From: Ardenticatenaceae bacterium
GTDB lineage: Bacteria; Chloroflexota; Anaerolineae; Promineifilales; Promineifilaceae
Assembly: GCA_020634435.1 (NCBI GenBank)
Contig: JACKBS010000007.1
Span: 655,591 to 719,590 of the forward strand
Direction: 5' to 3'
Length of the DNA: 64,000 nt
A model generated the notes under the pieces. That model had not been told where the DNA came from and searched no databases. It worked only from the letters and a program-made list of their open reading frames with translations. The translations under genes and the position numbers were made by a program. Positions 61,591-64,000 of this stretch are shown in pieces; the stretch's first letter is position 1, and each line of letters starts with the position of its first letter.

Positions 61591-62880
61591 TCAGCCCGTA
61601 GTTAGATTTTCAAAGTCCGTCATAGGTTTACGCCGTGACCAACCATAGAAAAATATCCACCAAATCGAAAAAAGTCCGCCCAGACCTGAAAAGACAAGGG
61701 CTGTTGGTTGTAAGCCCCACTGCGGTGAATCTTGCAGCAGCCCAGCCAACAGCGTTGAGATTGATTGGGCCAACGTCAACATGGCAAATTCAAAAGCAAA
61801 CACGCGCCCTCGGTATCGATCGGGCACAACAATTTGCAGCAAGACTGCCGAAAACACCCACAGCGTACCACTGCCCACCGTTCGCACAAAAGTGGCCACC
61901 AAAAACAGACCAAACGTCGGCGCTGACGCCAGCCCCCAAATTCCCACCGAAACCAGAACCATGCCAATTGCGGCCCCCATCAGCAGCCGGGGCAGCGTGC
62001 TTCCCAAAATGCGACGCATCACAAGCGGCCCCAACCCGGTGCCCAATCCGCTTACGACGTAAATAATACCCAGGGAAGCTGTTCCGCCATCTTCAATACG
62101 CAGCGCCGCTGCCAGGGGAAACATCGTTAAGGGAAAAATGTGATCGGCAAAACCGATCTCCAGCACGTTCACAGCGCCCCACACCAACGAACCTGTTGCT
62201 TTAATCAGGCTAAAGATAAGTAAATACGGCCGTCCCCACAAATACCGAAAGCCATCAACAAAATCCAACCAGCCGCCCTGGCTTTCGCCTTCCGCCTCCC
62301 ATTTTTTCAACACCACCCGGCTAATGAACCAGGCTGATAACACAAAAGTCAATGCATCTAGCACAAAAGCAGTTTCAGCACCAAAAACGGCCGCTACCAC
62401 CCCACCCAGAAACGCACCCAATGCCAGCATGGTGCTCCAGGTAAAACTATCCAGGGCATTGGCCGTCACCAACTCTTTACGATCGACCACCATCGCTACA
62501 ACAGCCGAACGCGCTGGCGTAAACAAGGCACTTAAAGCGAACTGCATCACAGTCAAAATATAAAACAGCCAAACCTGTCCCGTAATGCCTACGATCAAAA
62601 AACCTAAAACCACGACAGCCCGAGCCACATCAGCAATGACCATCAAAGTACGTCGGTTGTAGCGATCGGCCAAAACACCAGCCAGAGGACTAAACAAAAA
62701 CAGTGGCAAAAACCGAGCCAAAAAAAGGTAGCTAATTGCTACCCCGGTATCACTCAACTCAGTGATTAACTCGGCCGCCGCAATCAAATTAAACCAATCG
62801 CCCAGCTGAGATACCACATTGCCCAACCACAAATAACGATAATCCTTATTGTGCCTGAGCAGCGAGATATATTCATGCAT
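61591..62880 (-). CDS. MFS transporter
   Basis: 429 residues, about 12 TM helices. MFS signature segment VLADRYNRRTLMVIADVARA between helices 2 and 3, and helix 4 FALSALFTPARSAVVAMVV. It resembles MFS_3-type (enterobactin-exporter-like) proteins, and its sequence is similar in style to the MFS part of the preceding NRPS fusion. It may export the cluster product or a precursor, but it is transcribed in the opposite direction. Directly downstream of the 5S rRNA gene, on the same strand. Confidence 0.88.
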   Translation of the reverse strand: MHEYISLLRHNKDYRYLWLGNVVSQLGDWFNLIAAAELITELSDTGVAISYLFLARFLPLFLFSPLAGVLADRYNRRTLMVIADVARAVVVLGFLIVGITGQVWLFYILTVMQFALSALFTPARSAVVAMVVDRKELVTANALDSFTWSTMLALGAFLGGVVAAVFGAETAFVLDALTFVLSAWFISRVVLKKWEAEGESQGGWLDFVDGFRYLWGRPYLLIFSLIKATGSLVWGAVNVLEIGFADHIFPLTMFPLAAALRIEDGGTASLGIIYVVSGLGTGLGPLVMRRILGSTLPRLLMGAAIGMVLVSVGIWGLASAPTFGLFLVATFVRTVGSGTLWVFSAVLLQIVVPDRYRGRVFAFEFAMLTLAQSISTLLAGLLQDSPQWGLQPTALVFSGLGGLFSIWWIFFYGWSRRKPMTDFENLTTG

Positions 62881-62948
62881 CAAAATTTACCTGATTTAAA
62901 AAAGGGGGAACAGAAAGAAGAAACAGTCGAGGGAAATATAAAAAGGCC

Positions 62949-63066
62949 TCTTGGCAATGACTTACTCTCCCAGGGGGTCGCCCCCCAAGTACCATCAGCG
63001 CTAGCGAGCTTAACTTCCGGGTTCGGGATGGGACCGGGTGTACCTTCGCCGCTCAAATCACCAAGA
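62949..63066 (-). rRNA. 5S ribosomal RNA
   Basis: 118-nt sequence on the minus strand. The terminal TCTTGG...CCAAGA pair forms helix I, with the internal CCGAACCCGGAAGTTAAGC conserved loop and the GGTACTTGGGGG / CCCCCTGGGAGAGTA region. It lies 104 bases downstream of the 23S gene, as in a standard rRNA operon. Confidence 0.95.
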
Positions 63067-63170
63067 GACCTTCTTATAAACAAGTAAGATCGTCTAAGAA
63101 CTAAATAGTAATCGTTTCCAAACTGCAAAATTTGCACTCACGTCAGAAAACCGAATTCTCCGTATCAAGT

Positions 63171-64000
<830 letters not shown>

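Larger units (their letters stand above)
51..62233. repeat. Highly iterated palindrome ACGGCCGT (about 95 copies)
   Basis: The exact 8-mer occurs about 95 times by eye count, first at 51-58 and last at 62226-62233, in genes and gaps and in all three reading frames (read as T-A-V, N-G-R or R-P). Flanks favour GAA before and TTC or TTTCC after, extending the palindrome. Variants with one changed outer base (GCGGCCGT, TCGGCCGT) are far rarer. Copies are absent from 1404-3436, 6238-12811, 13542-16724 and the rRNA, which are mostly the mobile or AT-rich parts. Confidence 0.9.

Overview
This 64 kb window looks like a mid-to-high GC chromosome segment from an uncultivated Chloroflexota-type bacterium (Anaerolineae-like). 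That is an inference from gene content: a CSLREA/beta-helix/propeller surface protein, an XRE-NB-ARC-TPR STAND regulator, a C11 lipoprotein peptidase and IS3/ISAs1/ISKra4 elements. No single marker proves it. The right end carries a 5S rRNA and the 3' part of a 23S rRNA on the minus strand. The most pervasive sequence feature is the 8-bp palindrome ACGGCCGT, often extended to GGAAACGGCCGTTTCC. I counted about 95 copies by eye, where base composition predicts one or two. It is missing from insertion sequences, from the AT-rich islands and from the rRNA, so it marks native versus acquired DNA.

Layout. 0-1.6 kb: end of a nucleoside phosphorylase gene and a glycosyltransferase. 1.7-3.4 kb: decayed IS3 element and MITE-like palindromes. 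3.4-6.3 kb: clostripain-family lipoprotein. 6.4-12.6 kb: AT-rich accessory island with a membrane protein, a PIN-domain gene cut in two by a perfectly bounded ISAs1-family insertion (IR and 10-bp target duplication visible), a three-gene operon whose first product resembles the TRADD-N-associated two-TM domain, and a degenerate 41-bp tandem repeat. 12.7-16.6 kb: a duplicated-helical hypothetical protein, a membrane protein, an intact ISKra4-family element with 8-bp target duplication and a DinB protein. 16.8-25.0 kb: mostly native single genes (lipoprotein, XRE-DUF805 fusion, DinB, oxidoreductase, YdeI-like, P-loop kinase, small gene behind a MerR-type promoter, glycoside-hydrolase-like protein).

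25.1-27.0 kb: aromatic amino acid operon, AroH-type chorismate mutase and type I-beta DAHP synthase. It is preceded by a consensus promoter, a Tyr/Phe-rich 27-residue leader peptide, and mutually exclusive antiterminator and terminator hairpins, a textbook-like attenuator. 27.2-32.9 kb: propeller protein, MBL hydrolase, NUDIX, two GDPD paralogues, and an AT-rich lipoprotein gene bounded by a 23-bp direct repeat built on the ACGGCCGT motif. 33.1-35.1 kb: chelatase AAA+ gene followed in the -1 frame by a VWA ORF, joined at an A-AAA-AAG slippery heptamer (probable programmed frameshift). 35.3-45.4 kb: methyltransferase, hydrolase, giant CSLREA protein, lipoprotein, STAND regulator, acetyltransferase.

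45.7-61.0 kb is a compact nonribosomal peptide cluster, all on the plus strand with overlapping or near-overlapping genes. It encodes a PLP fold-III decarboxylase, stand-alone adenylating enzyme, stand-alone carrier protein, nucleotidyltransferase-like protein, sulfotransferase-like protein, BtrH-like acyltransferase, a TubC-docking/PCP/C/A/PCP NRPS and a C/A/PCP/TE/MFS NRPS. The decarboxylase + ligase + ACP + BtrH set recalls carrier-tethered amino acid processing in butirosin biosynthesis. It could prime the first PCP, which has no adenylation domain in cis. The last protein has a Cys in place of the thioesterase Ser and a fused MFS exporter. I regard this cluster, the aro attenuator, the chelatase frameshift and the iterated palindrome as the most interesting content.
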